Assembly: GCA_021811105.1 (NCBI GenBank) | Contig: JAJZPM010000017.1 | Span: forward strand, 1 to 59,603 | Reading direction: 5' to 3' | DNA from: Nitrospirota bacterium | GTDB lineage: Bacteria; Nitrospirota; Thermodesulfovibrionia; Thermodesulfovibrionales; UBA6898 | Length of the DNA stretch: 59,603 nucleotides | Shown here: positions 28,701-36,168 of the stretch, piece after piece | How the letters are laid out: each line of letters opens with the position of its first letter | Numbering within the stretch: the stretch's first letter is position 1 | The notes under the pieces: generated by a model | What the model was told of the DNA's origin: nothing | The model's database searches: none | What the model saw: only the letters and a program-made list of their open reading frames with translations | Program-made: the position numbers and the translations under genes

Positions 28701-28830
28701 GGGGAAAGCTGACGTTCGGGAACAGGGACACGGGAAGTTTACGGCTGCTTGCGATCCCGCCAAGCATAAGTACCGCCAGAAGAAAAAGGATCGATCGGCG
28801 GTGATACTGGATCCAGCCGGAGAGGGTCAT
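25792..28830 (-). CDS. RND efflux transporter, inner-membrane pump subunit
   Basis: The 1012-residue RND permease shows the usual two-fold layout: TM1 near 13-31, a large periplasmic loop, TM2-6 from about 335, a second loop, and the final TM cluster to the C terminus. TM4 has GGMAAAVGLIIDDTIVMLEH, with two adjacent Asp residues for proton relay as in HAE-type pumps, and GSSASTVIIFAPLAFLSGVTGAFF follows. It ends the export operon and overlaps the adaptor gene by 4 bases (ATGA). Substrates are unknown; the adaptor and kinase resemble metal- or envelope-stress systems, but this pump lacks a clear CusA-type metal motif that I could identify. Confidence 0.92.
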   Translation of the reverse strand: MTLSGWIQYHRRSILFLLAVLMLGGIASSRKLPVSLFPNVSFPRVVAELDSGDRPADQMAIEVTWPVEEAVRSVPGVVNVRSTTSRGSAEVSINFGWGVDMVAAMLQVESAINQIMPSLPAATTFRVKRMDPTVDPVLAYSLTSDTRSLTDLRDIAFYQLRPLLSTVEGVARVQVQGGNLEEYRVTVDPVKLASYGLSLSEVARALSVANVITAIGHLEDHYKLYLVMSDTRFSGLDQVRNTVLRSGKDGPVLLEDIAAVSRDRAPQWTRVTADGHDAVLLNVYQQPGGNTVRIARELKAKLAAFKSRIPAGVKIANWYDQSRLIISSASNVRDAILIGVALAALILFIFLRNVKITLIAIITVPGVLAAAVLLLYALHQSFNIMTLGGMAAAVGLIIDDTIVMLEHVVRRLRGNPGDHHNKVMLAAGEFTRPLMGSSASTVIIFAPLAFLSGVTGAFFKALSLTMAASLLISYFVAWLAVPLLADHLLARKDADQKEGGFATEKAHKGYEKIMGRFLGRPLLVLLPVVLLVFAGWISYKHLGSGFMPKMDEGGFILDYRAAPGTSLTETDRLLRQVEDILRKTPEVDTYSRRTGLQLGGGVTEAYQGDFFVRLKPFPRRSIEEVMDYVRKQVERSVPGLRIEMAQLMEDLIGDLTAVPQPIEIKIYSDNGILLGQLGPKVAALISTIPGVVDVDNGIVLAGDALDIRVDRVKAALEGVDPESVTKDLGSFLSGLETTQVQKGPKMVGVRVWIPESFRTNETDIPKLLLGAPDGHLFPLGRIATIRAITGQPQIMRDDLKRMIAVTGRISGKDMGSVIRNVKEVLKTPGLIPNGVYYSLGGLYRQQQIAFSGLMAVFTAAVALVFLLLLFLYESFRVALAILSTTLLGMAAVFIGLFVTGTELNISSMMGMTMIVGIATEVAIFYVSEYYDMPYTMERKDALVTAGKNRMRPIAMTVLAAILALLPLALGIGQGAAMQQPLAIAIISGLFIQLPLVLIVMPVIFNVLQARKK

Positions 28831-29918
28831 CGGGACTCCGCTATCCGGACCGGCATTCCGTCTTTTAATTCATAGTTCCCTACAACCACGACCTGTTTTC
28901 CCGGCTTCAGGCCGGTGCCGGAAATTTCGATTTCCCCTCCGCTTTCAAGCCCGACCTGAACTATATGCTTCACCGCATGCCCCCCCCTGACGGTAAAAAG
29001 GAAATGGTTGCCGTCTTCCGTAAGCACCGCATCACGGGGCACGACCAGACCCTTCGAAGACGCCACGGTTATCCTGCCCAGGATGTATTCACCGAGCAGA
29101 AACCGTGATGACTCCGGCAGGTTAACGAATACATCCACCAGACGCGATGTTGGATTTACGGCACGTGATATTTTTCTGATTTTCCCTGTAGTACCTTCCG
29201 ATACAGGCACGTCTACGTAGGTAATCAAAACAGGCTCGCCGGGATGCAACCGGCCGATGTCAGCTGGTTCGACCCCCAGCCGCACCTCAAGACGGTTCTG
29301 TGCGACAATGTCCATGAGCGGATTTCCTGCGGGGACGATCGCACCCTCCTGTATATAGACCTTACTCACCAGCCCCGTGACATCCGTACGGATCAACTTT
29401 TTTACGCCGATACCCCGCTGCCTCAGGCTTTTCAGTCGCAGCTGGGCCTGCTGGAAGGCCTGTTTAGCCTGAAGAAGCTGGGTGTTCGTTGCCAGTTTGA
29501 GGTCAAACATCTGCTGTACGTGACTCAGGTTCTGTTCTGAGGTTTCATAATCATTCTGTGCCCGTTCAAGCTGAAGATAGGTATTGGGACTTGGTTCGAC
29601 TTCAATCAGGACTTCTTTCAGGGAAATCTTCTGGCCGCTGCTTACCATGATATGGCGAACCCGGCTCTCATAGGGAATGGAAACCACCTGTGTTGCGCCT
29701 GGAGCCGGAACGACTTCTCCGTAGACTGAAACGGTAAGAGCTATTGCGTTTCTTTTGAGAGGGATGACCTTAACGCTTGCTACAGGACTGTCTGTTCCCT
29801 CCGGGCTGCCGGTACTTTTTGCTTCTTGCGTTTGCCTCTTGTGATAGAACAAGAAGATACCAACCAGGATACAGGCGATGATAATGCCGACAAGGATATT
29901 TCTTATGGGCCGTTTCAT
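28827..29918 (-). CDS. RND periplasmic adaptor (membrane fusion protein)
   Basis: The 363-residue protein has one N-terminal membrane anchor (about 8-25), then lipoyl halves (VVSIPYESRVRHIMVSSGQKIS and LIRTDVTGLVSKVYIQEGAIV) flanking a helical hairpin at about 110-170. A beta-barrel follows and a membrane-proximal domain ends in KDGMPVRIAESR. It links the RND pump to the outer-membrane factor. It overlaps both neighbours (ATGA downstream, one base upstream), showing tight coupling within the pump operon. Confidence 0.92.
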   Translation of the reverse strand: MKRPIRNILVGIIIACILVGIFLFYHKRQTQEAKSTGSPEGTDSPVASVKVIPLKRNAIALTVSVYGEVVPAPGATQVVSIPYESRVRHIMVSSGQKISLKEVLIEVEPSPNTYLQLERAQNDYETSEQNLSHVQQMFDLKLATNTQLLQAKQAFQQAQLRLKSLRQRGIGVKKLIRTDVTGLVSKVYIQEGAIVPAGNPLMDIVAQNRLEVRLGVEPADIGRLHPGEPVLITYVDVPVSEGTTGKIRKISRAVNPTSRLVDVFVNLPESSRFLLGEYILGRITVASSKGLVVPRDAVLTEDGNHFLFTVRGGHAVKHIVQVGLESGGEIEISGTGLKPGKQVVVVGNYELKDGMPVRIAESR

Positions 29919-31348
29919 TATTCCGGGTCCTCCTTCTCCCCGCGCTGTCCGAGATATCGACCCGCCGTTATTTCGAGGGCGATATAGAAATCCGATAGGT
30001 CCTGCTTCAGCTTGAGGAGGTCCAGCTGTTTGGTAAAAAGCTTGTCGAGTTCATTGTAGTAGCTGAGAGCATCGATGTTCCCCTCGAGGAACCCGTTGTA
30101 AGAAGTCCGGACCAGGTTTCTTAACGACTCTATCGTTTTTTCTGCTGCGTCGATCTGCTTTTCAACGGACTTCATGTTCGCAAGAATGCTTTCAGCCTGG
30201 GCCCTCGCTTCAAAGACGCGGTTTATATATTCATCGAAGAGCTGTTGACGGGTCGCCTTTTCTATTGCAATGTGTCCCTGGTTGCGATCAAAGAAAGGGA
30301 GGCTGATCGATAGGGAAAAGCCGGTTGTTACAACATTCCCCGTATCCCGGGAGTGAGAAGGGCCGATACTGATGGCGGGGAACTGGGCGCGCACTGCCGC
30401 CCTGAGGTTGGCCTCCTGGCTCTGATATCCCATCTTGAGCGCAATAAGGTCAAGACGCCTGTTCTCCAGCCCGTCCATAATCTTTTCGAGAGGAGGAAAG
30501 GTTTCCGCGGAGGGCAATGCGATATCCTTCTGTAGTTTAGTGTTATATTGCGGAGGCAGGCCAAGAACACTGTTAAGTGCCAGCTTTTCCTGCTCTGACT
30601 GTCTGCCGACATCAAGGACCGAGGCGCGCACCCTCTGAAAGGCGGCTTCAGCCGCCTCCAAATCGAGTATCGTCATATCACCCAGTCCCACCGCCTTTTG
30701 GATCGCCTCAAGATTCGTCCGGAGTTTTCTTTCTTCCTCGCGGGAGACGGAGAGCTGTTTTTCCAGGTAAACGAGCCTGTAAACGAGTTGCTTTGCCGAC
30801 TCTGCCACCTGCCATTCCTTCCATGCTATATCAAGGTCGACTGAGGCTCTCTGTGCGCGGGCCGCATCGATTTGAGCCCCCCGGGTTATAAGGGATGTAA
30901 GAGGCCAGTCAAGCGACAGACCGTAGGCGCTCACAGTCCCCCGGGTATTTCCGCCTGTCGGGACATCGAGGCTGTAGGCAAATGTAGGGTCGGGAAGAAT
31001 GCCCGCCTGCAAAAGCTGTGCTGCCGCAATCCCCCTCCGGTCCCGCTCGGCACGGAGGGAAGGGTTCGTAATAACGGCCATGACAGCCGCCTGATCTGCC
31101 GAGAGTCCTCTTTTGAAGTCGATCTCGGTCGGTTTCAATATGGTATGCCTGATCTCTTTTGCCTGGATGATTACAGATTCCGTATCCGGAGACTTGAGCC
31201 CTTCTGAAACCGCGGCCCGGTCCAGCGGTTTCGGCTGATACCCGGCACAACTTTGAAGAAACAGCAGGAACGGCACAAGTAAAATACCCCCGCCCCTCTC
31301 AACGATCAGATATAGATATCTCTTTATTGGCAACGGTGATCCGCGCAT
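29918..31348 (-). CDS. TolC-family outer-membrane factor lipoprotein
   Basis: The protein has about 476 residues, a signal peptide and lipobox LFLQSC, then two OEP repeats rich in long helices with internal similarity (QAAVMAVITNPSLRAERDRRG; NRRLDLIALKMGYQSQEANL). This matches CusC/NodT-type outer-membrane channel lipoproteins. I start at the ATG at 31348, which has AAGGA 8 bases upstream; a GTG at 31366 in frame lacks a ribosome binding site. It forms the outer-membrane exit of the RND pump encoded downstream. Confidence 0.9.
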   Translation of the reverse strand: MRGSPLPIKRYLYLIVERGGGILLVPFLLFLQSCAGYQPKPLDRAAVSEGLKSPDTESVIIQAKEIRHTILKPTEIDFKRGLSADQAAVMAVITNPSLRAERDRRGIAAAQLLQAGILPDPTFAYSLDVPTGGNTRGTVSAYGLSLDWPLTSLITRGAQIDAARAQRASVDLDIAWKEWQVAESAKQLVYRLVYLEKQLSVSREEERKLRTNLEAIQKAVGLGDMTILDLEAAEAAFQRVRASVLDVGRQSEQEKLALNSVLGLPPQYNTKLQKDIALPSAETFPPLEKIMDGLENRRLDLIALKMGYQSQEANLRAAVRAQFPAISIGPSHSRDTGNVVTTGFSLSISLPFFDRNQGHIAIEKATRQQLFDEYINRVFEARAQAESILANMKSVEKQIDAAEKTIESLRNLVRTSYNGFLEGNIDALSYYNELDKLFTKQLDLLKLKQDLSDFYIALEITAGRYLGQRGEKEDPE

Positions 31349-31399
31349 GATAGATTCCTTTTTCACTTTCGTGCTTCCCCCGCAGCGAGCTGCGCGCGC

Positions 31400-32815
31400 T
31401 TACCCGACATGTTCGTCCGCCTTCAGATGAACAGATACTCTGGTCCCCTCGCCTTCGATGCTCTCGATCTGCATCCTGCCCCCCTGCAGCTTCACGATTT
31501 CCCTGCAGATGCTCAGACCCAGGCCGATACCGCCCCGATCTTTTAAGTGGGATTTGCCAGCACGATAGAACCGGTCAAATACCTTATCCAGGTCGGCTGC
31601 CGGTATGCCGATTCCCGTATCGCGTATTTCAGTCACAATATAACCCGCTTCTCCGATAAAGGAAATATCTATTTTTCCTCCGGGTACGTTGTATTTAATG
31701 GCATTCTCGATAAGATTACTGAAAAGCTCCAGCAATGCAGTACGGTCTCCAATAATCTTCGCCTCAGCAACCGACGGCATGTGTATGCTGACGCCTTTCT
31801 GTTCAGCAAGAGGACGCAGCAGCCTTGCCGAATCACGCACAAGTTCGCCGAGATTAATCGCTTCAGGGGTAAGCTCAACTGTATCGGTACTTAAACGGGC
31901 GAGCGCAAGCAGTTTCTGGACTATCTCCGACATTATCGTCGCTGCCCCGCTGATAATCGAGAGGGCATTCTGGTATTCCCTGGCACTTCTCTCTTTCCTC
32001 AGGAGTATTTCGCTTTGGCTCAGGATAACCGACAGCGGGGTCCTCAGTTCATGGGAGGCGTTAGCAGCAAACTGCCTCTGGCGGGTGAACGCCTTTTCGA
32101 GCCGATCAAAGGTGCGGTTAAAAGAAGATGCAAGCACTGTTAATTCTTTCGGGACGCTTTCAGTGCTTACCCTGCCGGAAAGGTTCGACTCTGAGATGCC
32201 GTCTATTTTCTCCGAGATCTCTCTTATGGGGGTAAGAGCCTTTTTCGCTATCAGAAATCCTCCGGCTGCGGAGATTACTATGATGAAAATAACCGAGGAA
32301 GAAAGGACAATCCCGTAACTCTTGAGCAGATATAGCCGGTCCTGCATATTTACGGCGCACTGTACAATGATTCCCTGCTTATTGAGCGTTGCCGGATTTT
32401 GGGGATCGCGCTCACCCGGGACAGGGAAATTGACAAGTCTGACAGGTTTCTTACCTAAAAGGATGGTCTTAAAAGCAATGCCAATTTCCCCTGCACTGAA
32501 TGGAAGTTCCAGATTCCCCAAAGATGCTGCTTTCTCTAATGTGGTCCCGTTAAATCGGCGTATCTGGAAGAAATTATTTGATTTTGGTGAGTTGTATTCC
32601 CACATCACATCATCCGAAAAGTTAAATTCCGTTTCATCGCGGTCAGTGCTGATCAAGGTTGCTATCGCCTTTGCCCTGGAAAGGAGGCTTGAATCGAGGG
32701 AGTGGTAAACGATCTTGCTGAGGCTGAAATAGAGGAATATCCCTAGCAGTGACAGCGTCACAAACAAAACAACCATGTAGAATAAGATGACCTTAGACTT
32801 TATCGAGGTAAACAT
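31400..32815 (-). CDS. HAMP-containing sensor histidine kinase of the efflux operon
   Basis: The 471-residue kinase has TM1 at about 9-31, a periplasmic sensor of about 130 residues, TM2 at about 168-190, HAMP (KALTPIREISEKIDGI), and H-box ASHELRTPLSVI with phospho-acceptor H255. The ATPase domain shows NLIENAIKY, DTGIGIP and GIGLGLSICREIV. The layout is that of CusS/heavy-metal-type kinases. It lies one base after the response regulator gene and upstream of the pump genes, so it most likely controls this operon. Confidence 0.94.
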   Translation of the reverse strand: MFTSIKSKVILFYMVVLFVTLSLLGIFLYFSLSKIVYHSLDSSLLSRAKAIATLISTDRDETEFNFSDDVMWEYNSPKSNNFFQIRRFNGTTLEKAASLGNLELPFSAGEIGIAFKTILLGKKPVRLVNFPVPGERDPQNPATLNKQGIIVQCAVNMQDRLYLLKSYGIVLSSSVIFIIVISAAGGFLIAKKALTPIREISEKIDGISESNLSGRVSTESVPKELTVLASSFNRTFDRLEKAFTRQRQFAANASHELRTPLSVILSQSEILLRKERSAREYQNALSIISGAATIMSEIVQKLLALARLSTDTVELTPEAINLGELVRDSARLLRPLAEQKGVSIHMPSVAEAKIIGDRTALLELFSNLIENAIKYNVPGGKIDISFIGEAGYIVTEIRDTGIGIPAADLDKVFDRFYRAGKSHLKDRGGIGLGLSICREIVKLQGGRMQIESIEGEGTRVSVHLKADEHVG

Positions 32816-32816
32816 T

Positions 32817-33485
32817 TTATCCCTTCAGCATATATCCGGCGCCGCGAAGGGTGTGAATGAGCTTTTGCTTAGAGCCCCTGTCTATCTTATTCCTGATGCG
32901 GTTGATGAAGACATCAATGACATTACTGTCGAGGTCAAAGTTCTGGTCGTAAAGGTGCTCCGTAAGGGCGGTCCTGTTCAGTACCTTGTCCCTGTTAACC
33001 GCCATATACTCAAGGAGGGCGTATTCCTTGGACGAAAGCAAAATGGGTCCGCCACTCCTTCTTACCTGGTGGGAGGCAGTATCGATAACAAGATCTCCTA
33101 TCTCGATAACGGACGATTTAACCTCGGAAGCACGCCTGAGCAACGCCCTCATTCTTGCAAGGAGCTCTTCGAAATGGAAGGGTTTTATCAGATAATCATC
33201 AGCGCCGCTGTCCAGTCCTGATACCTTATCCATCACGGCATCCTTTGCGGTGAGCATAAGAACGGGTGTCTTAATCCCTGCCTTGCGAATACTCTTAAGG
33301 ATTGTGATGCCGTCGACGATAGGCAGCATAATATCCAGGATAATGATGTCCGATGGCTCGTTCTCTGCCATGAAAAGTCCATTCTCACCGTCATAGGCGA
33401 CATCCACTGCATACCCTTCTTCCTCTAACCCCTTTTTGATAATATCGGCCAGAGATTTTTCATCCTCAACAATCAGTATGCGCAC
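32817..33485 (-). CDS. OmpR/PhoB-family response regulator
   Basis: The 222-residue protein has an N-terminal receiver with acidic pocket E8/D9, phospho-acceptor D51 (IIILDIMLP), Thr and Lys switch residues (MLTAKD, IKPFHFEEL), and a C-terminal winged helix (about 125-220, ending in RGAGYMLKG). It is the partner of the kinase whose gene starts one base downstream. It is embedded inside the operon it probably regulates. Confidence 0.95.
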   Translation of the reverse strand: MRILIVEDEKSLADIIKKGLEEEGYAVDVAYDGENGLFMAENEPSDIIILDIMLPIVDGITILKSIRKAGIKTPVLMLTAKDAVMDKVSGLDSGADDYLIKPFHFEELLARMRALLRRASEVKSSVIEIGDLVIDTASHQVRRSGGPILLSSKEYALLEYMAVNRDKVLNRTALTEHLYDQNFDLDSNVIDVFINRIRNKIDRGSKQKLIHTLRGAGYMLKG

Positions 33486-33488
33486 CGT

Positions 33489-34022
33489 TTATACTATCCC
33501 CTTCCGTCTCCTGAGTGCAATTGCAGCAAAAATCAGCCCGATGAGGATAGGTTCACCAATGGCTATCGGCAGCACATTATGAGGATTAAGCCTGAGTATC
33601 CTTTGTATCTCAAGGCGCGACATCATGCTGCTCACAGGGGTGTTGTCGTTCTTGTCCACTACTGTTATATACGCCACATAACTGCCGGAATCAATCAGTC
33701 GCATCGGCCATTTGCCCTCGTATGTCCCATGCGGCGGAATAGTTTCGATCTTGACCGCCTTGTTGGCGCTCCAGTCCTCAAGGTCCATGGGGGATTCCTT
33801 ACCCTGGGTAATATTCGCCAATGAGATATAGGCGATAATATTGCTTACCTCAACGTCTGAACTGTTGGTTATTGTTCCCGTATAAGTTATTGTATCACCC
33901 ATATTCGCCTGAATCGACGGTGGATTAATGGTAACAGCAATGCGGCTTGCCGCAGAGGCAGGCGTGTAATTCACGATAATTGCCATAAAAATTATTGATA
34001 GTAGTAGGGAAGACTTTTTCAT
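33489..34022 (-). CDS. NEW3-like secreted membrane-anchored protein
   Basis: The 177-residue protein has a signal peptide (1-24), a single Ig-like beta domain and a C-terminal membrane span (about 150-172) followed by RRRKG. The middle carries PPSIQANMGDTITYTGTITNSSD, resembling the NEW3/alpha-galactosidase-associated domain found beside ABC-2 exporters. The gene is 9 bases after the ABC permease gene and 3 before the regulator gene. It may be an extracytoplasmic partner of the exporter; the role is inferred from context. Confidence 0.72.
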   Translation of the reverse strand: MKKSSLLLSIIFMAIIVNYTPASAASRIAVTINPPSIQANMGDTITYTGTITNSSDVEVSNIIAYISLANITQGKESPMDLEDWSANKAVKIETIPPHGTYEGKWPMRLIDSGSYVAYITVVDKNDNTPVSSMMSRLEIQRILRLNPHNVLPIAIGEPILIGLIFAAIALRRRKGIV

Positions 34023-34031
34023 TGCATCACC

Positions 34032-34781
34032 TCACATTTCAAGCCTCGATACGCTTCGTTTTAAAAACCACAAAGACAGCAGCGTGTAGCCGCAGATAAT
34101 AGCGACACGGCCTGTCTGATAGCCGAAACCCTGGTTGTCTATGACGACGCTGTCAAAGGTATTGATGGCATCAGCAAAGGGATTTATTAGATCGAGTATT
34201 CTGCCGAACCATGTCCCCCTCAGGGCTGCTGAAAGAAATATGGGCGACCCTGCAAGCAGAAATATAAAAAATGAGATGATCAGGGAGTTTTTCATGGATT
34301 TTATCCTGGCCGAAAGCCCCATGGAAAAGGCGGAAAAGGTAATGGTAAGGAGCGTTCCAAGGATGGCGAGATAGACAATACCGAAAAGGAGATTCTGCCC
34401 GCCTTTGCACACAACAAAGAGATAGGGCAGAGAAATTGCGAAGATTATCCCCCAGTTTATCAGCGCAGCCCCGAGCTTTCCCATGGCAACTTCTGTTTTG
34501 TTAACCGGACTTAAAAGAAGCGATTCAAGTGTCCCTCTTTCTATTTCTCCGGCAAAGGCATCGGCGCCGAATATAAGCCCTATCAGGATCCCAAGAGCAG
34601 TAACGAAGTTCATGATCATGTAAAGCATTTGCCCCTGGTCAAGGAGGCTTAATTCGCTATTGGTAAGAAAGAGGTAGCTCAGGACGCTCAAAATAATGGA
34701 TGTTAAGATATACCATAAAAAGCCTTTTGGAGTTAAGACACTCTCCCTTATTTCTTTTTGCATGATATATATTGTCTTCAT
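34032..34781 (-). CDS. ABC-2 type permease of the metal/envelope exporter
   Basis: This membrane protein of 249 residues and six spans has the NosY-like pattern: a cytoplasmic start (MQKEIRESVLTPKGFLWYIL), then FGADAFAGEIERGTLESLLLSPVNKTEV and a final SLWFLKRSVSRLEM. It is translated from an ATG that overlaps the ATPase stop by 4 bases. It pairs with the upstream ATPase. Confidence 0.88.
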   Translation of the reverse strand: MKTIYIMQKEIRESVLTPKGFLWYILTSIILSVLSYLFLTNSELSLLDQGQMLYMIMNFVTALGILIGLIFGADAFAGEIERGTLESLLLSPVNKTEVAMGKLGAALINWGIIFAISLPYLFVVCKGGQNLLFGIVYLAILGTLLTITFSAFSMGLSARIKSMKNSLIISFFIFLLAGSPIFLSAALRGTWFGRILDLINPFADAINTFDSVVIDNQGFGYQTGRVAIICGYTLLSLWFLKRSVSRLEM

Positions 34782-35494
34782 TGTGCCCCCTCCTTTGTGG
34801 ACAGGAAAAAGATATCTTCTATTGTCCCTTTGCCCTTCATCTCTCTAAGATCACCTGCCCTGACTATCTTCCCGTAATTGAGGATGGCTATCCTGTTACA
34901 GAGTCTTTCCACATCGTCCAATAGATGGGTGGAGAGAAAGATGGTTGTACCCTGTTTTTGATTGAGGTCTATCAGGAGGTCATGAATATCCCTTCTGCCC
35001 TTTGGGTCAAGGCCGTTTGTAGGCTCATCAAGAAACAAGAGTTTTGGCCTGTTAATAAGCGCCCGCGCAATACCGAGTCTCTGCTTCATGCCGCGGGAAA
35101 AGCTACGGATGAGATGGCCTTCCTTTCCATTAAGTCCTACATCATCCAGCAGCTTTAAAATGCCCTGTTTTGATTTCTTCTCTTCATACAGATTGGAGAA
35201 AAACTCGATATATTCATAAGCGGTCATCCATTCATAATAGCCGTTGGATTCCGGTAGGGCATTCACAAGTCTTTTTACTTCCATGATTTCTCTGAAAACA
35301 TCATGTCCTTCAATAATTACCTGCCCCGAATCGGCCCTGATTATGCCCGTCAGGATGCGGATGGTAGTTGTCTTCCCCGCTCCATTCGGGCCGAGGAATC
35401 CGTAAATGTCACCATCTTCAACAGTGAAATTTAGACCGTCCAGTGCCGTACGTTCGTCATATTTCTTAATCAGGTTTTCTACCCTTATGACCAC
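34778..35494 (-). CDS. ABC transporter ATPase of the exporter operon
   Basis: The 238-residue ATPase has Walker A GPNGAGKTT, signature FSRGMKQRLGIARALIN, Walker B LLFLDEPTNGLDP and STHLLDDVE. It begins with GTG preceded by AAGGAGG. It is the first gene of an eight-gene run of same-strand genes with gaps of at most about 50 bases: ATPase, permease, NEW3-like protein, regulator, kinase, outer-membrane factor, adaptor, RND pump. That joins two export machines and one sensory system in one unit. Regulation is probably by the encoded OmpR-type regulator. Confidence 0.9.
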   Translation of the reverse strand: MVIRVENLIKKYDERTALDGLNFTVEDGDIYGFLGPNGAGKTTTIRILTGIIRADSGQVIIEGHDVFREIMEVKRLVNALPESNGYYEWMTAYEYIEFFSNLYEEKKSKQGILKLLDDVGLNGKEGHLIRSFSRGMKQRLGIARALINRPKLLFLDEPTNGLDPKGRRDIHDLLIDLNQKQGTTIFLSTHLLDDVERLCNRIAILNYGKIVRAGDLREMKGKGTIEDIFFLSTKEGAQ

Positions 35495-35557
35495 GGCTTC
35501 TTCCTCCTTCCCCTATATAAGGGAACCATAACTCAATTTTATTTCCCATTTAGGGTA

Positions 35558-35578
35558 GGGGCGGAAAACTTCCGCCCC
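35558..35578. repeat. GGGGCGGAA/TTCCGCCCC hairpin, GTAGGGGC-related, copy 3
   Basis: Nine-base arms with a 3-base loop, preceded by TA as in GTAGGGGC, so it is related to the palindromes at 5893 and 19462. It lies just after the PepSY gene and before the exporter operon, where it could end or attenuate read-through. Confidence 0.7.
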
Positions 35579-35587
35579 CTTTGGTTC

Positions 35588-35983
35588 TTACTTTTCGTCT
35601 CCTTCTTCGCGACCGTTGTCGGAGTCTTCTCCTTCCCGGCCTTCATTGTCCTTCTGGTCGGTCCCAATCTTGAGGACTTTCCCGTTGCCCGCATCGACCT
35701 TCACATCCACAACCTGCTTGTCAGCCTTTGCGATCTCGACACCATAGACGAGGTAGCCGTTTTCGTTTTCCAGTTCCACCTTCAGCGCCTTCCCCGGAAC
35801 TGCTTGCATTGCTGCATTTACGGCTGAATCGAGGGATATCTTCGCCATTCCTGCAAAGGCTGCCTCATCATCGCTTTTGACCTGGATGCTGCCCGCGTGC
35901 TTTGCCTGCTTGGCGGAAACCCCGCCGATGGCGATAAGGGCTGTTAGAACAACACCTCCGATGACTGTCATCATCCTTTTCAT
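35588..35983 (-). CDS. Secreted PepSY-domain protein
   Basis: The protein has 131 residues when started at the ATG at 35983, which has a textbook Shine-Dalgarno (AAGGAGGTGA) 6 bases upstream; a longer in-frame start lacks one. A signal peptide (1-25, ...GGVSAKQA) is followed by one PepSY domain (ISLDSAVNAAMQAVPGKALK, then ELENENGYLVYGVEI and VDAGNGKVL). The tail is very acidic and Glu/Asp/Gly-rich. PepSY proteins are periplasmic or extracellular and may inhibit proteases or bind metals. It lies upstream of the exporter operon and may be co-regulated with it. Confidence 0.85.
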   Translation of the reverse strand: MKRMMTVIGGVVLTALIAIGGVSAKQAKHAGSIQVKSDDEAAFAGMAKISLDSAVNAAMQAVPGKALKVELENENGYLVYGVEIAKADKQVVDVKVDAGNGKVLKIGTDQKDNEGREGEDSDNGREEGDEK

Positions 35984-36008
35984 GTCCGTCACCTCCTTTC
36001 TTACAAAA

Positions 36009-36049
36009 ATCGTAAACCGCATTTGATTTCAGCTTACGATTTCATTATA
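36009..36049 (-). promoter_or_regulatory. PepSY gene promoter with downstream ATCGTAA inverted repeat
   Basis: A perfect minus-strand -10 TATAAT (36044-36049) has no recognisable -35, which suggests activator dependence. Just downstream, ATCGTAA (36009-36015) and TTACGAT (36034-36040) form a 7-base inverted repeat with an 18-base spacer, a possible operator or leader hairpin. Confidence 0.5.
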
Positions 36050-36107
36050 GGGAAGGAAAGATTACAGGAAGATGAACGGCTGGGCGTAACACGGCTGGGC
36101 GTTGCAC

Positions 36108-36137
36108 TTGACACCCGCAAATAATAATTGTTAGATT
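36108..36137 (+). promoter_or_regulatory. hrcA operon promoter
   Basis: TTGACA (36108-36113) with an 18-base spacer to TAGATT (36132-36137). Transcription would start around 36144, within the CIRCE element, so HrcA binding would block it. Confidence 0.65.
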
Positions 36138-36138
36138 A

Positions 36139-36165
36139 TTAGCACTCGACAATGGAGAGTGCTAA
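36139..36165 (+). promoter_or_regulatory. CIRCE operator for HrcA
   Basis: Perfect match to the consensus: TTAGCACTC, nine bases, GAGTGCTAA. It ends three bases before the hrcA ATG. The only Shine-Dalgarno-like sequence (GGAGAG) lies within the spacer and right arm, so operator and ribosome binding site overlap. Confidence 0.97.
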
Positions 36166-36168
36166 GCC

